A stretch of DNA of 64,000 bases from Campylobacteraceae bacterium (lineage in GTDB: Bacteria > Campylobacterota > Campylobacteria > Campylobacterales > Campylobacteraceae), in NCBI GenBank assembly GCA_012519705.1, contig JAAYPR010000034.1:1-64000 (forward strand), in the 5' to 3' direction. Below are positions 33,467 through 42,684 of the stretch, piece after piece (position 1 is the stretch's first letter; the number at the start of each line of letters is the position of its first letter). The position numbers were made by a program, and so were the translations under genes. Under the pieces are notes generated by a model that was given only the letters and a program-made list of their open reading frames with translations, had not been told where the DNA came from and did no database searches.

Positions 33467-34652
33467 TCGTCTCTCCAACTTTTATATTTTTATGATCTTT
33501 TATATCATTTAATGCAACTATCTCTTTTACCTCTACATCAAATTTCTTAGAAATTCCTAACAGTGTGTCGCCATTTTTTATAGTATACTCTTTGCTATCC
33601 GTTAAAGCAATCTGAGTTTTTTCAATTGGGATTTTAAGCTCATCTCCAACTCTTATTTTATCCACTTTTTCAATCTCATTCATAGCAACTATCTCAGAAA
33701 CATTTGAATCCCACTTCTTGGCTATCATATCAAGAGTTTCACCTTTTGCAACGATGTGAACGCCGTATCCAAGTCTTAAGCTATCATCACCTCTTATAAG
33801 TCTACCTATATAATTAAGTGCGTATAAGTTTAACTTCTCTTCAGGGATATAGAAGTGATACCCTTCTTTTCTGTTTGGAGCAACTTCGTTTTTAATATGC
33901 GGATTAAATCTCTTCATCTCATCAACACTTAGTCCGATGCTCGCCCCAACAGTTGCAAGTTTTGTTCCAGAGCTAACTTTAATTTTCTCTACTTTTACCG
34001 CTGGTTCAACACTGTTTAAAAACTTCTCTTGCTCTTTAGAGATAGCTGTGTATTTAATGATTTTTTTAATAAAGTTTTTTGTCTCTTTTGGGGTTGCCGA
34101 ACTCTTTAAAAGCGTAGCAAAATCATCGCTTCCGCTATTTCTGATAGCTTTACCCATACATCCATCACCGCAGTTATAAGCCATTAGCGAAAGATACCAT
34201 TTATCAAATTTTTCGTTTAAAAAATCTAAATATTTAAACGCTGTATCAGTTGAGAGAAATGGATCTCTTCTCTCATCAACTTGTTCGTTTACATCAAGCC
34301 CAAAAGCTCTAGCAGTACCTGGCATAAACTGCCACATCCCGCCAGCTCTTTTTGATGAGGTTGCTCTGTTTTGAAACTTTGACTCAGTCATCGCAAGATA
34401 GAGTAGGAAATGCGGTGCATCTATAGCTTCAAGCTCACTTTTTACCATAGTTGCGTTATGTGAAGCATCTAAAATAATCTTTTTAAAATCCTCCACATCT
34501 CTTTGACTTATGCTGTTTTCAATGCTAGCAATTATAGCTCTATTTGCTTCTGTGTCCTTTATACCAAACTCATTTAAAATTTCCGTTGTAGTATCTGCTG
34601 ATAAATTCAGAAAAAATAGTGATACTAAAACAAATTTAATTAGAACTCTCAA
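33453..34652 (-). CDS. Membrane-bound-type lytic transglycosylase with LysM domains (MltD-like)
   Basis: 399 aa with a signal peptide (IKFVLVSLFFLNLSA), a GH23 catalytic domain with Glu in AMTESKFQNRATSSKRAGGMW (read in two pieces: AMTESKFQ and KRAGGMWQFMPGTAR), and AYNCGDG. Two C-terminal LysM repeats (VAKGETLDMIAKKWDSNVSE; IKNGDTLLGISKKFDVEVKE) bind peptidoglycan. It would release anhydro-muropeptides during wall turnover. The start is TTG 34652 behind AAGGAG. It pairs with rlpA, also a septal wall enzyme. Confidence 0.9.
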   Translation of the reverse strand: MRVLIKFVLVSLFFLNLSADTTTEILNEFGIKDTEANRAIIASIENSISQRDVEDFKKIILDASHNATMVKSELEAIDAPHFLLYLAMTESKFQNRATSSKRAGGMWQFMPGTARAFGLDVNEQVDERRDPFLSTDTAFKYLDFLNEKFDKWYLSLMAYNCGDGCMGKAIRNSGSDDFATLLKSSATPKETKNFIKKIIKYTAISKEQEKFLNSVEPAVKVEKIKVSSGTKLATVGASIGLSVDEMKRFNPHIKNEVAPNRKEGYHFYIPEEKLNLYALNYIGRLIRGDDSLRLGYGVHIVAKGETLDMIAKKWDSNVSEIVAMNEIEKVDKIRVGDELKIPIEKTQIALTDSKEYTIKNGDTLLGISKKFDVEVKEIVALNDIKDHKNIKVGETIVLP

Positions 34653-34661
34653 ATTTACTCC

Positions 34662-35444
34662 TTAAATTCCAAAAAGCTTCTTGGCATTATTTGTCGTAAT
34701 CTCTTCTATCTCTTCTATTCTTAAACTTAGAAGCTCCGAGATTTTCTCTACAACAAATTTAGTATATGAAGGCTCATTTCTTTTACCTCTATGAGGCGTC
34801 GGAGAAAGATAAGGTGCGTCAGTTTCTATAAGAAGTTTATCAAGTGGGATATCTTTTAATATCTCCACCAAATTTTTGGCATTTTGAAAGGTTATGACCC
34901 CACCAACACCAAAGTAAAACCCGCTATCTTTAAGCTCTAGCAAAAGTCTGCTTGCATTAAAACAGTGAAGCACTCCACCAACCAAACTATCAGCACTCTG
35001 TTTTAGAATAGTATAAATGTCCTCATTTGAGTCTCTAGAGTGAACAATTAGTGGTTTTTGAAGCTTAGAGGCAAGAGAAATTTGAGCTTTAAAAACCTCT
35101 TTTTGAAGTTTTTTGTTCTCTATTATTTTCTCATCACTATCAAAATGCTCTTTCATCCTATAGTAATCAAGCCCACACTCGCCTATAGCTACACATCTGT
35201 TATCATTAGCCATCTCTTCAACATAAGCTAAATCAAACTCGTCAGCATGATAAGGGTGAACTCCTGATGCAAAATATATGTCATCATAAGCGTAAGATAT
35301 CTCTCTTGCTCTTTTTAGATCTTTTATATCAGCACCGGGAATGATGATGTTTGTAACGCCACTTTCTCTAGCTCTTACTATAACATCATCTAAGTCACTC
35401 TTAAACCGCTTATCGTCCAAATGACAATGCGTATCTATAATCAT
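34662..35444 (-). CDS. tatD: TatD family metal-dependent hydrolase/DNase
   Basis: An amidohydrolase-fold enzyme. DTHCHLDD at 3-10 supplies the first metal His pair. GECGLDYY (about residue 92), the HSRD motif, HCFN and ETDAPYLSP follow in the expected order. It is 260 aa. Bacterial TatD proteins act as 3'-5' exonucleases in DNA repair or fragmentation. It is the first gene after an intergenic gap of about 100 bases and leads the rlpA/mltD-like operon. Confidence 0.94.
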   Translation of the reverse strand: MIIDTHCHLDDKRFKSDLDDVIVRARESGVTNIIIPGADIKDLKRAREISYAYDDIYFASGVHPYHADEFDLAYVEEMANDNRCVAIGECGLDYYRMKEHFDSDEKIIENKKLQKEVFKAQISLASKLQKPLIVHSRDSNEDIYTILKQSADSLVGGVLHCFNASRLLLELKDSGFYFGVGGVITFQNAKNLVEILKDIPLDKLLIETDAPYLSPTPHRGKRNEPSYTKFVVEKISELLSLRIEEIEEITTNNAKKLFGI

Positions 35445-35541
35445 ATACAGCTTTACCTAAATAAATTTTCTGCTCTTAAATTTACAGAATTCGAAAATTG
35501 TAGCAAAAAACGGACAACAAAAGCTTAAAATAAACAAAATT

Positions 35542-37065
35542 TTAGCTATTTTTTAGTTTTTCAGCAAAATTTAGGGCTTCCTCTGAGATATTTTCCCCAC
35601 TTATCATCCTAGCAAGTTCGGTAATTTTTTCATCTTCGCTAAGTTTTTTAACAGTTGAGATATCATTTTCTTTTGTGATTAAAAAGTGCGAATCAGCTCT
35701 TGAACTAAGCTGTGGAAGGTGAGAGATGGCAAAAATTTGGTAGTGCTTTGAGACTTTTAAAAGCACATCTGCTATACTCATCGCTTCTTTTCCGCTTAAA
35801 TTTGCATCTATTTCATCTAATATCAAAACTCCATTTGCAAAGCCAACTATATCTATAGTAGTGGCGATAAATGCAAGTCTTAATCTATTTAGCTCTCCAG
35901 AGCTTAAATTTTTTAAATTTGTATCTGATATAACAAACTCTATTTTGTCTCCGCCTAAACTATCTATCTCTTTTTCTAAAAACAAAACTTCAATGTCACG
36001 CATAAAAAGCTCTTTTAGATATAAGTTCATCATATTCTCAAAGCTTTTTTTTACACTTTTTCTTGAACTGCTTACTAAATTTGAAGCCTCTTCAAGCTCT
36101 AAACTTAACTTACTAAATTTCTTTTTTAGTTCGCTTTTTTCAAACTCTCTGTTTTCATAACTAGCCAACTCTTTTTTTCTAACTTCAAGCGTCTTTAGGG
36201 CTTCTTCTATACTTCCGTAACGCCTATCAAGCCCGCTTAAAGCCTCTATCCTATCAAGAGTTGCTTCTATATCGATGCTTTCTAAATCCTCCATATTAAG
36301 GCTTTCTTTTTTAGCCCTAAGTTCATTCATAGCATCATCAAAAAACGCACTCTCAATATCGCTAATATTTAAAGCCTCCATCACGGCTGACTCTATCTCA
36401 AAGATGGCATCTGCTTTGCTCCAAGCTTCATTTATCTTATCAAGCTTACTAAGTCTTTTTTTAAGCTCCATAAGCTCTTCAAACTCGCCTCTTTTTGGGT
36501 TAATGCTCTCTATTTTATCTATCTCAAATTTAGCAAACTCTTTTAACTCCTCTAAACTTCTCTCTTCTTTTTCTATTTTTTCAAGCTCTTTTTTTACCCT
36601 ACTAAACTCAGTATAAGTTTCATTCAGCTTTCTTAAATTTAAGATATGCTTTTTATCATTTTTAAAAACAAGCTGGTCAAATAGAGCTATTAATCTCTCA
36701 TTTTCAAACTCATTTATCTCTCTAACGCTTAAGTATTTTATATGCGAGTCTGCGATGGTTTGCAAGTTTTTCTTAGAGATAAACTGACTGTTTATAAAAT
36801 ACCTTGTGGTTTTTTCTTTAACCATTCTAAAGTTATTTATCTCTTCGCTTTCAATGCCGTATTCGCTCATGTCAAATTTAAACTCAACATCAGCTTCTAT
36901 CAGGCTTGCCCCACTCTCACCAAGCCCAAACACGGCCAAAATCGCATTCATTAAAACACTCTTTCCAGCCCCACTCACACCTGTAAAAACACTCAAACCT
37001 TTATCAAACTTAAGCTCTACCTCTTTAAAACTTAGGTGGTTTTTAATATATAGTCTATTTATCAA
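35542..37065 (-). CDS. recN: DNA repair protein RecN
   Basis: An SMC-like ATPase for double-strand break repair. Walker A is GVSGAGKS near 30. A long coiled-coil middle (about 150-340) is rich in Lys, Glu and Leu. The C-terminal half has the signature LSSGELNRLRLAF, Walker B LILDEIDANLSG and the H-loop ISHLPQL. At 507 aa it is about 50 residues shorter than E. coli RecN. The start is TTG 37065 behind GGAGG, overlapping the nadK stop (TTGA). Confidence 0.94.
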   Translation of the reverse strand: MINRLYIKNHLSFKEVELKFDKGLSVFTGVSGAGKSVLMNAILAVFGLGESGASLIEADVEFKFDMSEYGIESEEINNFRMVKEKTTRYFINSQFISKKNLQTIADSHIKYLSVREINEFENERLIALFDQLVFKNDKKHILNLRKLNETYTEFSRVKKELEKIEKEERSLEELKEFAKFEIDKIESINPKRGEFEELMELKKRLSKLDKINEAWSKADAIFEIESAVMEALNISDIESAFFDDAMNELRAKKESLNMEDLESIDIEATLDRIEALSGLDRRYGSIEEALKTLEVRKKELASYENREFEKSELKKKFSKLSLELEEASNLVSSSRKSVKKSFENMMNLYLKELFMRDIEVLFLEKEIDSLGGDKIEFVISDTNLKNLSSGELNRLRLAFIATTIDIVGFANGVLILDEIDANLSGKEAMSIADVLLKVSKHYQIFAISHLPQLSSRADSHFLITKENDISTVKKLSEDEKITELARMISGENISEEALNFAEKLKNS

Positions 37066-37943
37066 GCTTTGCCTCCATTATGTCCCCAATGAAGCTTCTC
37101 TTTTAAAACATCAAAATAGTCTCTATCTAGGTGTCTGATTAAATTTGCATGAGTGCTACCTATAGTTATAAACACTTCATCAAACTCACTCATATCAAAA
37201 CTATCTTGCCCATCTATCACTATACTTACGTTACTTGAGCCCATGTTTTTAAAACTAAGTTTATACTCACTTGGAAGCACAACAGGGCGTTGTGTTAAAG
37301 AGTGAGAGCAAATAGGAGTTATACAAAAAGTCTTACTAAGCGGGTAGATGATAGGTCCATTTGCACTCATATTATAAGCAGTTGAGCCAACAGGAGAGCT
37401 AACTATCACTCCGTCTCCGTAGTAGGTGTTAAAATACTTTCCATTTAAATACGCATCAACTTTGCTCATAGAGATAACCGCACTTCTAGTTAGAACTATA
37501 TCGTTAAACGCTATTTTATTTATATCTTTTTTGCCCTGTTTTTTTAGAGTTATTTCTAGCATTAAAGGTCGCTCAACGTCGTATTTACCCTCTAAAAACT
37601 CATCAAAAAACTGCTCTAACTCATTTAAATCAATATCAGTTAAAAACCCCAAAGTTCCATCGTAAATTCCCAAGACATGAACGTCTTTATAGCCCTTTCT
37701 AGCTATTTTCCTACAAGTACTAATAAGCGTTCCATCCCCGCCAAGACTTATGATTAAATTTGTTTTTTCACAAATTTCATCTAAACTAAAGCCTTCAATG
37801 CCTAAATTTGAAGCGGTCCTTTTCCCAAACATAACTTCAATGCCGTGCTTAGAGAAAAAATCCACTAAACCAAGAGCATTTTTAGGATTTTTAGCAACAA
37901 TTCCGATAGTTTTTAAGTTCTTATGCACATTTGCTCTTTTCAT
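37062..37943 (-). CDS. nadK: NAD kinase
   Basis: Phosphorylates NAD to NADP, the only route to NADP(H). The GGDGT catalytic motif (SLGGDGTLIS) is near residues 71-80. The NE/D-type second motif and the conserved SSPVGSTAYNMSANGPIIYP segment are clear. It is 293 aa. It is coupled to recN, as in C. jejuni by memory, and divergent from aspS. Confidence 0.95.
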   Translation of the reverse strand: MKRANVHKNLKTIGIVAKNPKNALGLVDFFSKHGIEVMFGKRTASNLGIEGFSLDEICEKTNLIISLGGDGTLISTCRKIARKGYKDVHVLGIYDGTLGFLTDIDLNELEQFFDEFLEGKYDVERPLMLEITLKKQGKKDINKIAFNDIVLTRSAVISMSKVDAYLNGKYFNTYYGDGVIVSSPVGSTAYNMSANGPIIYPLSKTFCITPICSHSLTQRPVVLPSEYKLSFKNMGSSNVSIVIDGQDSFDMSEFDEVFITIGSTHANLIRHLDRDYFDVLKEKLHWGHNGGKA

Positions 37944-37989
37944 AAGCTATATTTTAGTCAAAATTAGCTTTATAAAAGCAAAATTTAGA

Positions 37990-37995
37990 TACAAT
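37990..37995 (+). promoter_or_regulatory. -10 element for aspS-adk-ppa
   Basis: TTTAGATACAATGCA places TACAAT 33 bases before the aspS TTG start in the gap divergent from nadK. Confidence 0.5.
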
Positions 37996-38028
37996 GCATT
38001 TTTAATTGTTTAAAAAAGGGAGTAAAAT

Positions 38029-39780
38029 TTGAGAACTCATTATGCAACCTCACTATCAAAAGATGATATAGGAAAAGAGATAAGAGTATGTGGCTGGGTC
38101 AACTCATATAGAGACCACGGCGGAGTTATATTTTTAGATTTAAGAGATAGAACTGGGCTTATTCAGATAGTTTGTGACCCAGCGGACAATCAAAAAGCTT
38201 ACGATTTAGCAAACGAAGTTAGAAACGAGTTTGTTTTAACAGTAACCGGAAAAGTTAGAGCTAGAGGCGAAGGACTTACAAACCCAAAACTTAAAACAGG
38301 TGAAATTGAAATAGTAGTAAGTGATTTAGTTATAGAAAACAGAAGTGCTGCTCTACCGTTTGTTATAGGCGATAAAGAAGTCGGCGAAGAGACTAGACTA
38401 AAATATAGATTTTTAGACTTAAGAACAAATGAGAGTTTTACTAAATTTCAGATGCGCTCACGTGCCGCACTTGCTGCTAGAAATGCACTAGATAAAATGG
38501 GCTTTATAGATGTTGAAACACCTATTTTAACAAGAGCTACACCTGAAGGTGCAAGAGACTACTTAGTTCCAAGTAGAGTTCATAACGGCGAGTTTTATGC
38601 ACTGCCACAAAGCCCACAACTTTTCAAACAACTTTTAATGTGTGCTGGCTTTGATAAATACTACCAAATAGCAAAATGCTTTAGAGATGAAGACTTAAGA
38701 GCTGATAGACAGCCTGAGTTTACTCAGATAGATATCGAGATGAGCTTTTGCCAAAGAGACGACATCATAAATGTAGCAGAAACTATGCTAAAAGATATCT
38801 TTAAAGCGTGTGGCTATGACATCCAAACACCTTTTAGAAGAATGAGCTATAACGAAGCGACTGAAGTTTATGGAAGTGATAAGCCAGACCTTAGATATGA
38901 CCTAAAAATGGTAGATGTGGATGATATCTTTGAAAAATGCTCAAATGAAATTTTTACAAAAATAGCAAGTGATAAAAAGAAAAATAGAATCAAAGCTTTA
39001 AAAGTTCCAAACGGAGATAATATCTTTAGTAAAAGACAGATGAAAAGCTTTGAGGATTTTGTTAGAAAATTTGGAGCAAGTGGACTAGCGTTTATCCAAG
39101 TAAAAGAAGATGGACTAAAAGGACCTTTAGTTAAATTCTTTGAAGAAGCTGACCTTGACGAGCTAGTAAAAAGATGTGAACTTGAAGTTGGAGACGTGGT
39201 ATTTTTTGGTGCTGGAAAGAAAAAAACAGTACTTGACTATATGGGAAGATTTAGAATATTCCTAGCAAATGAGATGGGTATCATCGACGCTGATAAGATG
39301 GAGTTTTTATGGGTAGTAGACTTCCCAATGTTTGAAGAAAATGATGATGGAACTTACTCAGCTATGCACCACCCATTTACTTCGCCAAACAACATAGATG
39401 ATGATATAGATGATATAACTTCAAACGCTTATGACGTTGTTCTAAACGGAGTTGAGCTAGGTGGTGGAAGTATAAGAATTCACAAAGCCGACCTTCAACA
39501 AAAAGTATTTGATAGACTTAAAATTTCTCCAAGCGAGCAAAGAGATAAATTTGGCTTCTTGCTTGATGCACTAAGCTTTGGTGCACCACCACACGGTGGA
39601 ATTGCGATAGGTTTTGATAGACTTATGATGCTAGCTACAAAATCAAGTAGCATTAGAGAAGTAATCGCATTTCCAAAAACTCAAAAAGCACAATGCATGC
39701 TTACAAAGGCACCAAGTGAGGCAAGCACAGAGCAGTTAAGAGAACTTGGAATTAGAGTTGTAAAAAAAGAAAATCACTAA
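38029..39780 (+). CDS. aspS: Aspartyl-tRNA synthetase
   Basis: A class IIb synthetase of bacterial size (583 aa) with an N-terminal OB-fold anticodon domain, motif 2 ([20 protein letters not shown]), the bacterial-specific GAD insertion in the middle, and motif 3 ([12 protein letters not shown]). Campylobacters generally lack AsnRS, so this is probably a non-discriminating enzyme that also charges tRNA-Asn for GatCAB. The start is TTG 38029 behind AAAAGGGAG. adk follows 14 bases after its stop. Confidence 0.96.
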   Translation: MRTHYATSLSKDDIGKEIRVCGWVNSYRDHGGVIFLDLRDRTGLIQIVCDPADNQKAYDLANEVRNEFVLTVTGKVRARGEGLTNPKLKTGEIEIVVSDLVIENRSAALPFVIGDKEVGEETRLKYRFLDLRTNESFTKFQMRSRAALAARNALDKMGFIDVETPILTRATPEGARDYLVPSRVHNGEFYALPQSPQLFKQLLMCAGFDKYYQIAKCFRDEDLRADRQPEFTQIDIEMSFCQRDDIINVAETMLKDIFKACGYDIQTPFRRMSYNEATEVYGSDKPDLRYDLKMVDVDDIFEKCSNEIFTKIASDKKKNRIKALKVPNGDNIFSKRQMKSFEDFVRKFGASGLAFIQVKEDGLKGPLVKFFEEADLDELVKRCELEVGDVVFFGAGKKKTVLDYMGRFRIFLANEMGIIDADKMEFLWVVDFPMFEENDDGTYSAMHHPFTSPNNIDDDIDDITSNAYDVVLNGVELGGGSIRIHKADLQQKVFDRLKISPSEQRDKFGFLLDALSFGAPPHGGIAIGFDRLMMLATKSSSIREVIAFPKTQKAQCMLTKAPSEASTEQLRELGIRVVKKENH

Positions 39781-39794
39781 AAAAGGATGAGAGA

Positions 39795-40379
39795 ATGAAG
39801 AATTTATTTTTGATTATAGGAGCACCCGGGAGTGGTAAAACAACTGATGCAAGCTTGATTGCTGAGATGAACCAAAGCGTAGCACACTTTTCAACTGGAG
39901 ATATGCTTAGAGCTGAAGTTGCAAAAGGAAGCGAGCTAGGCGAAGAGATAAATAGTTATATCTCTGCTGGAAATTTAGTCCCGCTAAATATCGTTATTGA
40001 CACCATTATCTCAGCTATAGAAGATGCTGATTTAGACTTTATCATCATAGATGGTTTCCCAAGAAGCACTGAACAGATGAAGAGATTTGACGAAGTTTTA
40101 AAAGATAATGATGAGATAAATTTAGTCTCTGTTATCGAAGTAGTTGTTAGCGAAGAAGTAGCAAAAGAAAGGGTCCTTGGAAGAAACAGAGGTGCAGATG
40201 ATAATGAAGAGGTTTTCTACAACAGAATGAAAGTTTTCCTAGAGCCAATCGAAGAAATCCGCAAATTCTACACAAACAAAGGGCTATATCAGTCAATCAA
40301 TGGCGAGAGAACTATCGAAGAGATAGTTGCTGAGATGAATGAAATCATCGTTAAAGAAATTATGAAAAGCTTACAATAA
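39795..40379 (+). CDS. adk: Adenylate kinase
   Basis: Balances ATP, ADP and AMP. P-loop GAPGSGKTT is at 8-16, with the NMP-binding STGDMLR and the DGFPR motif. The LID is short ([17 protein letters not shown]) with no zinc cysteines. Its 194 aa length is typical of Campylobacterota. The start is ATG with AAAGGATGAG upstream. It sits between aspS and ppa in one operon. Confidence 0.95.
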   Translation: MKNLFLIIGAPGSGKTTDASLIAEMNQSVAHFSTGDMLRAEVAKGSELGEEINSYISAGNLVPLNIVIDTIISAIEDADLDFIIIDGFPRSTEQMKRFDEVLKDNDEINLVSVIEVVVSEEVAKERVLGRNRGADDNEEVFYNRMKVFLEPIEEIRKFYTNKGLYQSINGERTIEEIVAEMNEIIVKEIMKSLQ

Positions 40380-40390
40380 AGGAGACTTTT

Positions 40391-40909
40391 ATGGATATAT
40401 CTAAAATCAAAGCAGGCTCAAACCCTGATAAAGTAAACGCAGTTGTTGAGATACCTTACGGCTCAAACGTGAAGTATGAGATAGATAAAGACAGCGGTGC
40501 TGTGGTGGTTGATAGAGTTTTATACTCAGCTATGTTTTACCCAGCAAACTACGGCTTTGTGCCAAGCACTTTAGCAGCTGACGGCGACCCAGCTGACGTT
40601 TTAGTACTAAATGAATACCCACTTCAAGCAGGAAGCGTGATAACTTGTAGATTAATCGGGGTGCTTGTTATGGAAGATGAAGCTGGAATGGATGAGAAGC
40701 TTTTAGCTGTTCCAGTTAGTAAAATCGACCCAAGATATGATGAGATAAAAACTATCGACGACCTTCCAAAAGCAACTTTAAATAAAATCAAAAATTTCTT
40801 TGAAACTTATAAAATGCTTGAGCCAAACAAATGGGTAAAAGTTAAAGATTTTGCCGGCAAAGACGAAGCCCAAAAAATCTTAGAAGATGCGATTAAAAAC
40901 TATAAATAA
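40391..40909 (+). CDS. ppa: Inorganic pyrophosphatase, family I
   Basis: Hydrolyses pyrophosphate released by synthetases and polymerases, fitting its place after aspS and adk. The family I signature DGDPADVLVL contains the metal Asp residues. The PYGSNVKYE substrate segment, YPANYGFVP and the late FFETYKMLEPNKWV motif are intact. It is 172 aa, a hexameric bacterial type. The start is ATG with AAAGGAG upstream. A hairpin follows the stop. Confidence 0.96.
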   Translation: MDISKIKAGSNPDKVNAVVEIPYGSNVKYEIDKDSGAVVVDRVLYSAMFYPANYGFVPSTLAADGDPADVLVLNEYPLQAGSVITCRLIGVLVMEDEAGMDEKLLAVPVSKIDPRYDEIKTIDDLPKATLNKIKNFFETYKMLEPNKWVKVKDFAGKDEAQKILEDAIKNYK

Positions 40910-40917
40910 TCCTATAT

Positions 40918-40951
40918 GCTAAATTTCAGCCAAAAATGGTTGGAATTTAGC
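40918..40951 (+). terminator. Hairpin after ppa, possible terminator
   Basis: Arms at 40918-40932 and 40937-40951 pair over 15 bp, two of them G-U, around an AAAA loop. The T-run after it is weak, so termination strength is uncertain. Confidence 0.6.
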
Positions 40952-41265
40952 TAAGTAAAAACTGTTATTTAAAATCTTATCACTATACTAAAAACAATTT
41001 TAATATCTAAATTTAGAAAAAATTTTAAACCATGCTTTATCTCTATTTATTTAAATTCTCTCAAACAAAAAGAGATATTTTAGTCACAATTTAAGCATAT
41101 ATAAAGGTATAAAAAGAGATAATTTTACTTATTATTTAATAGGTGTGAGCTGTGCGGTATCAAAAAATGGTATCAAAATCTCTAAACACTTATACAAATA
41201 TTAGAAATTAAAAAATGTTCTTAAAAACTCACTATAATAACCAAAGACCGCTTTGCTCTGAAAAT

Positions 41266-41302
41266 TTAAGATAAAATTAAAATAAGACTAATCTTATCTT
41301 AA
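41266..41302 (+). promoter_or_regulatory. Inverted repeat upstream of the bd-like oxidase operon
   Basis: TTAAGATAA (41266-41274) and TTATCTTAA (41294-41302) are perfect complements separated by 19 bases, 36 bases before the oxidase start. A second AT-rich palindrome (AGTTTTTT with AAAAAACT) follows. They are candidate regulator sites; the binding protein is unknown. Confidence 0.4.
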
Positions 41303-41337
41303 GTTTTTTAAAAAAACTAATTTTTCAAAAGGAGAAA

Positions 41338-42684
41338 ATGATGGAATACATTGGGATGTTTCCACTGTTTTACTTCCCTGAAATCGGCTCTGCTTGGATT
41401 ATGGGGATAACAGGAACTATTCACATTTTGGCGTCTCACACTTCTGTTGGTGCTGCAATGCTGTTTGCTTTACTAGCACACAAAGCCTACAAAGAAGATA
41501 GACCAGAACTTTATGAGTATATGAAAAAATATGGTATGTTTTTACTTATATTCTCATACGTTATAGGCTCGATTACAGGACCTGGGATTTGGTACACTGC
41601 TACAGCTGCAAGCCCGAGAGGGATTAGTGCTTTAATTCACAACTTTGTTTGGGTGTGGGCGACTGAGTGGGTGTTTTTTGTGTTTGAAGTTATTGGGGTT
41701 TTTGCGCTTGTTTATTTTATCGGTAAAATCGATAGAAGAACTCACTTAAAACTAACTTATGCTTTCGCACTTGCATCTCTTGGAACTCTATTTTTAATCA
41801 TCGGAATTATAAGCTTCATGATGTGGCCAGGAAACGACGCTTTCTACCAAACAGGTTCAGTTAGTGATGCGTTCTTTGGGCTTACAACCTTCCCACATAT
41901 GTTCTTAAGAATCGGCTTTATGATTATCATGGCAGGGGTTATCGGACTTATAATAACTTCAGCTTTAAAAGATAGAGAACTAAGAATTGAGCTTGGTAGA
42001 AAAATGGGCATTATAAGTATGATTGGTGGGTTTATCACCCTACTTTGCTTTATGTGGTATATCACAACTATGCCAGAAAACGCAAAAATTCTTTCAGATA
42101 TGTATATGCCAGACATCCTTAAAACAAGAGCCATTATAGTAGTAGTTTTTGGTCTTTATTTCTTACTAGCTATCGTAAGACCAACTCTAATCAACGTGCC
42201 TGTGGCTGTTGTGATGATGCTTATCATAGCTATCTTTGGGCTATGGCCAGGTGAAAAACTAAGAGAGAGCATCAGAAAACCATACGTAGTTGGTCAGTAT
42301 GTTTATAGTAACCAAATCATGGCAAGAGATGTTCCAGGTAAAAACATCAAAAACGAAGTTGATCTTTTAGAACAACACGGTATGCTAAAACTAAACCCTT
42401 GGATTCCAGATAGACTGAGAACCATCACAGATGAAAACAGACTAGAAGTTGGACAGCTTCTAACTAAAATCAGCTGTTCAAACTGTCACTCGCTTGAACC
42501 AACTGGAAAGTATAGACCGCTACTTGACAAATTTGAAGGTCAAGATAGAGAGATGATAAAAACATATATGCAGTATACTATAGGAACTGGTGCTATCCCT
42601 TATATGCCAAAAATCAGCCTTCCAGAAGAAGAGTTTGATGCAATGGCAGCTTGGATTGAATCAGAATTATTAAAGGAGAAGTAA
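41338..42684 (+). CDS. Cytochrome bd-type oxidase subunit I with C-terminal cytochrome c domain
   Basis: 448 aa, about nine membrane helices then a soluble tail. The first helices resemble CydA (TGTIHILASHTSVGAAML holds a heme-ligand-like His29, and FPHMFLR a second). Acidic residues in ATEWVFFVFE are placed like the CydA proton-path glutamates. The quinol-binding Q loop with GRQPW is absent. The tail has a heme c site CSNCH (C380, C383, H384) and a likely Met ligand at M423 in IPYMPKI. This matches the heme-c-bearing branch of the bd superfamily, in which the electron donor may not be quinol. The start is ATG behind AAGGAG, with a second ATG next to it. Confidence 0.8.
   Translation: MMEYIGMFPLFYFPEIGSAWIMGITGTIHILASHTSVGAAMLFALLAHKAYKEDRPELYEYMKKYGMFLLIFSYVIGSITGPGIWYTATAASPRGISALIHNFVWVWATEWVFFVFEVIGVFALVYFIGKIDRRTHLKLTYAFALASLGTLFLIIGIISFMMWPGNDAFYQTGSVSDAFFGLTTFPHMFLRIGFMIIMAGVIGLIITSALKDRELRIELGRKMGIISMIGGFITLLCFMWYITTMPENAKILSDMYMPDILKTRAIIVVVFGLYFLLAIVRPTLINVPVAVVMMLIIAIFGLWPGEKLRESIRKPYVVGQYVYSNQIMARDVPGKNIKNEVDLLEQHGMLKLNPWIPDRLRTITDENRLEVGQLLTKISCSNCHSLEPTGKYRPLLDKFEGQDREMIKTYMQYTIGTGAIPYMPKISLPEEEFDAMAAWIESELLKEK

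Larger units (their letters stand above)
40910..41337. other. 428-bp gene-free gap upstream of the bd-like oxidase
   Basis: No ORF, tRNA or known RNA is visible. It contains the ppa hairpin, a 10-bp direct repeat GGTATCAAAA (41157-41166 and 41169-41178) and an inverted repeat TTAAGATAA / TTATCTTAA close to the oxidase. It is unusually long for this compact genome, so a regulated promoter or a small RNA may be hidden here. Confidence 0.5.

Noticed and set aside
36275-36616. 113-codon plus-strand ORF opposite recN
   Set aside because: Ser/Leu/Ile-rich mirror of the recN coiled coil in the opposite frame; no start signal or conserved motif.
40910-41337. tRNA or known small RNA in the ppa-oxidase gap
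   Set aside because: No cloverleaf, GTTC-type T-loop or recognisable conserved RNA motif was found on reading both strands; only simple repeats are present.
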